NCBI GenBank assembly: GCA_022266195.1
Contig: WHVY01000003.1
Location: 4,650,001 to 4,714,000 of the forward strand
Origin: Tetranychus cinnabarinus
Lineage: Eukaryota > Arthropoda > Arachnida > Trombidiformes > Tetranychidae
DNA: 64,000 nt
Direction of reading: 5' to 3'
Below are positions 61,900-64,000 of this stretch, piece by piece; position 1 is the stretch's first letter; each line of letters begins with the position of its first letter. The translations under genes were made by a program, and so were the position numbers. The notes below the pieces were generated by a model. The model was not told where the DNA came from. It saw only the letters and a list, made by a program, of their open reading frames with translations, and did not search any database.

Positions 61900-64000
61900 T
61901 CATCGCCTCCAAACTGAGATGTCAGTTATCACGGGAGAAACCGGGTTTTTGAGAGTTCGCCCAAGTCGAAAATCATACACCTTACGACAGAAAAAAACTC
62001 GATCAGGAAAAACTTTTCTCATCGGAATTCTGCCTCGTCTTTTATAATCTTTTCCGGTGGGTACAACAGTTTCCGTCAATGAATGAGAAAGATTCTCCGA
62101 TTCCATCTTCTGTATCTTCCGAAAGCGACAGTATTCATTAAATGTTAAGACATAACATTTATCATCAATACAAGCAACACTATTGACGTCTTGATGTTTG
62201 GATGCAAATATTTCATCCAGTTGATCATGAGGCTTCCGTCCAGGTTCAGTGTGTTCAGGTCTATAATACCAAAGTAGACTCATCATCATTTCACCTGAAA
62301 TAGTTTGAAAAATAAGAAGAGTTAAAAGTATGAATATATTATGAACAAAAAATAACAATGAGTTTGATTACTAACCAGTTTCAGGTGCTTCCCAAAGAGC
62401 ACAGATTTTCGCAACAAAATGTAAATCAGTTTTTCGAGGACCACCTCGAAGTAAAACACTGTCGCGGACTTTAATTACATCGCCTTGGATATGGCAAATA
62501 GCAGGATAACAGTCTCTTAACTTGGGAGGCTCATCAGGCTAAAAAGAGTGAAAATAATTAGTGAATTGGTTAACTAAAAAGTAAACTATAAATTAGGTTA
62601 AATTTACCTTAATGAATACAGGTTTCTTGGAAGGATTGCCTCTCCATGACCAACCATGGAATAGCTTCTTTTTTCCTGCTTTACGAGCGAGTCCTACTTC
62701 AATAGAGGAAACTATAGTAGTGGTTGGACTTTCATTTACTGAATTACTATCAATCAAACTCTTATTTGATTTAGTTGGACGTTTTTTGGTGGAGTTTAAC
62801 TGGCCATTGGCATGGCTATTAGAAGCCGATCTGTCACTACTGGTCACAATCTGGTCTGGTGAAGTAGAACTGGAGCTTGTTCCTGTTGTTGATTTCAATA
62901 ATGTAGGTTCATTAAAATTTGAAGGAGAAGTAGATGTTGCAGTTGATTTCGTGAGTGGTGTAGTAGTTGAAATTGTTGCTGAAGATTTAGATGAAGGAGG
63001 TGATGTTTTAGCCTGCGGATATCTAACTCTACTTGATTGGGATTTATGTTTGTTCAACACAGAAGCATTATTAATTTCTGTTTGTTTTCGATGTAGTTTC
63101 CTAGTCATGTTTGTTGTTGACGAGTCAGAGTAAGATGAATTGACAGAAGCATCTTTTAACGAGTTATTCTGATGTGATGATGTAACAAGTCTCTGCTTAT
63201 TTGATCCATTCAAATTTTCTGCATTGGTATTGTTAGCAGTGTGCGTGAAAGCAGAAGTGTTGCTAACGCTATTAACACTGGGATGATTATTCGTGGAACT
63301 GGTTACATTAACAGGAGTAATGATGATATTGGATTGACTAGTTGATGATACAGATGATTGCTGATGACATGATCGTTTAGACTCGGGGTTAGTATTAGTA
63401 GAGCATTGGACGCTTTTACTAAAACGGTTTGTACTCGATGTTAACAAAGGACTTATTTTTGCAACATTTGATTGGTGATTAACATTTGGTGACTCATAAG
63501 ATGGCGACCGAGTGTGATTATTGTTTGAAGTTGATGGTAAACCAACTTGTGTCGATATTGCATTGCTGTTAAAGGAAGCCATTTCTTTGACCAAATTTGA
63601 TGGTGAAGCAGATGATAAAGTGGTCAGATTATCCACTGAAACTGGTGTTGCTATAGCGACAGGAGCAGGTCCAGGAACAGGGGATATTCCTTGAGGTAGT
63701 TCGGGGTTTATAATTGAGTTAGCTGCTGATGAAGATGATGATGCTAGAGTCTGAAACATACTGGGTGTAAGATGACCAGGCAAGATTGAAGTCGAACCGA
63801 GGAAAGCGATTGAAGGTCCACCTGTGGATCCATTGGATGATGAAAACGATGATGTTGATGGTACTGAAATCGGTTGAATTGAAGACAGGTTTCTTTGATT
63901 GGATTGAACAGCCTGAGTAGTCGCCATTGAATCTCGACCCATGAACGAGGTTGGATTGTTAACAGCAATATTCACCGAAAGATGTTGAGAATCGTGGTGT
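61900..64000 (-). CDS. BAH-domain chromatin protein (BAHD1/BAHCC1/winged-eye-like), 3' part
   Basis: Three exons on the minus strand: open window edge to 62608, then 62538-62376 and 62294-61900 (phases 0 and 1), about 650 residues of C-terminal protein. The first exon is Ser/Thr/Asn-rich and disordered, with many SST and STS runs, and ends in a basic block KKKLFHGWSWRGNPSKKPVF. The BAH domain covers the rest: DCYPAICHIQGDVIKVRDSV, then LLRGGPRKTDLHFVAKICAL, MMMSLLWYYRPEHTEPGRKP, DEIFASKHQDVNSVACIDDK and CYVLTFNEYCRF, ending with VFFCRKVYDFRLGRTLKNP. This matches the C-terminal BAH of BAHD1, BAHCC1 and TNRC18 and of insect winged eye, nuclear readers associated with repressive chromatin. The frame is open to the window end, so the N-terminus lies beyond; ATG 63975 is internal. 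Confidence 0.9.

Noticed and set aside
62612..63133. 173-codon plus-strand open frame
   Set aside because: It is the antisense shadow of the Ser/Thr-rich exon of the BAH-domain gene; no independent start context or family resemblance.
1..64000. CRISPR arrays, bacterial operons, ribosome-binding sites, tRNA and rRNA genes
   Set aside because: The window is spliceosomal eukaryotic DNA; no regular spacer arrays, no cloverleaf with a convincing B box, and no rRNA-like sequence were found by eye.

Overview
The window is AT-rich nuclear DNA from a eukaryote with spliceosomal genes: GT-AG introns, AATAAA polyadenylation signals and many short (GAT/ATC)n tracts. The gene set (chitin deacetylase, arthropod-type ionotropic receptor, CD36-like receptor, adenosine receptor, unconventional myosin IX, BAH-domain protein) points to an arthropod. 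Small introns, moderate gene density and a myosin IX gene fit an acarine such as a spider mite. That placement is inference from general character; no database search was possible.

Layout. 1-7.9 kb: apparently non-coding, with one speculative minus-strand exon at 1541-1695. 7.9-10.5 kb: graveyard of a sacsin-like J-domain fragment, an inverted duplication, a diverged direct repeat and a frameshifted Tc1/mariner transposase on the minus strand. 11.8-16.8 kb (minus): three-exon adenosine-receptor-like GPCR, 513 aa. 19.2-22.2 kb (plus): five-exon divergent ionotropic receptor, 422 aa, whose last intron is almost entirely a near-perfect inverted repeat with ~0.56 kb arms. 23.9-43.9 kb (plus): nine-exon myosin IX (RA, motor, IQ, two C1, RhoGAP; 2,187 aa) with a 12.2-kb intron inside loop 2. 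45.9-46.5 kb (plus): two-exon TRIR/C19orf43 homologue, followed 43 bp later by an unexplained 92-codon frame with a single in-frame TGA. 47.7-49.1 kb (plus): four-exon secreted chitin deacetylase-like enzyme. 50.5-53.2 kb (minus): nine-exon CD36/SCARB-family receptor, convergent with the deacetylase. 53.2-61.9 kb: gene-free by eye, holding two short TA-flanked inverted-repeat elements (582 bp and 185 bp). 61.9-64.0 kb (minus): 3' half of a BAHD1/BAHCC1/winged-eye-like chromatin gene running off the window.

The genes do not form an operon or pathway; they are an ordinary mixed neighbourhood. All multi-exon models were built by hand from splice sites and reading phase, and every model closes in frame. 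The most unusual items are the hairpin intron, the TGA-interrupted frame after TRIR, the huge loop-2 intron of myosin IX, and the inverted-repeat elements.
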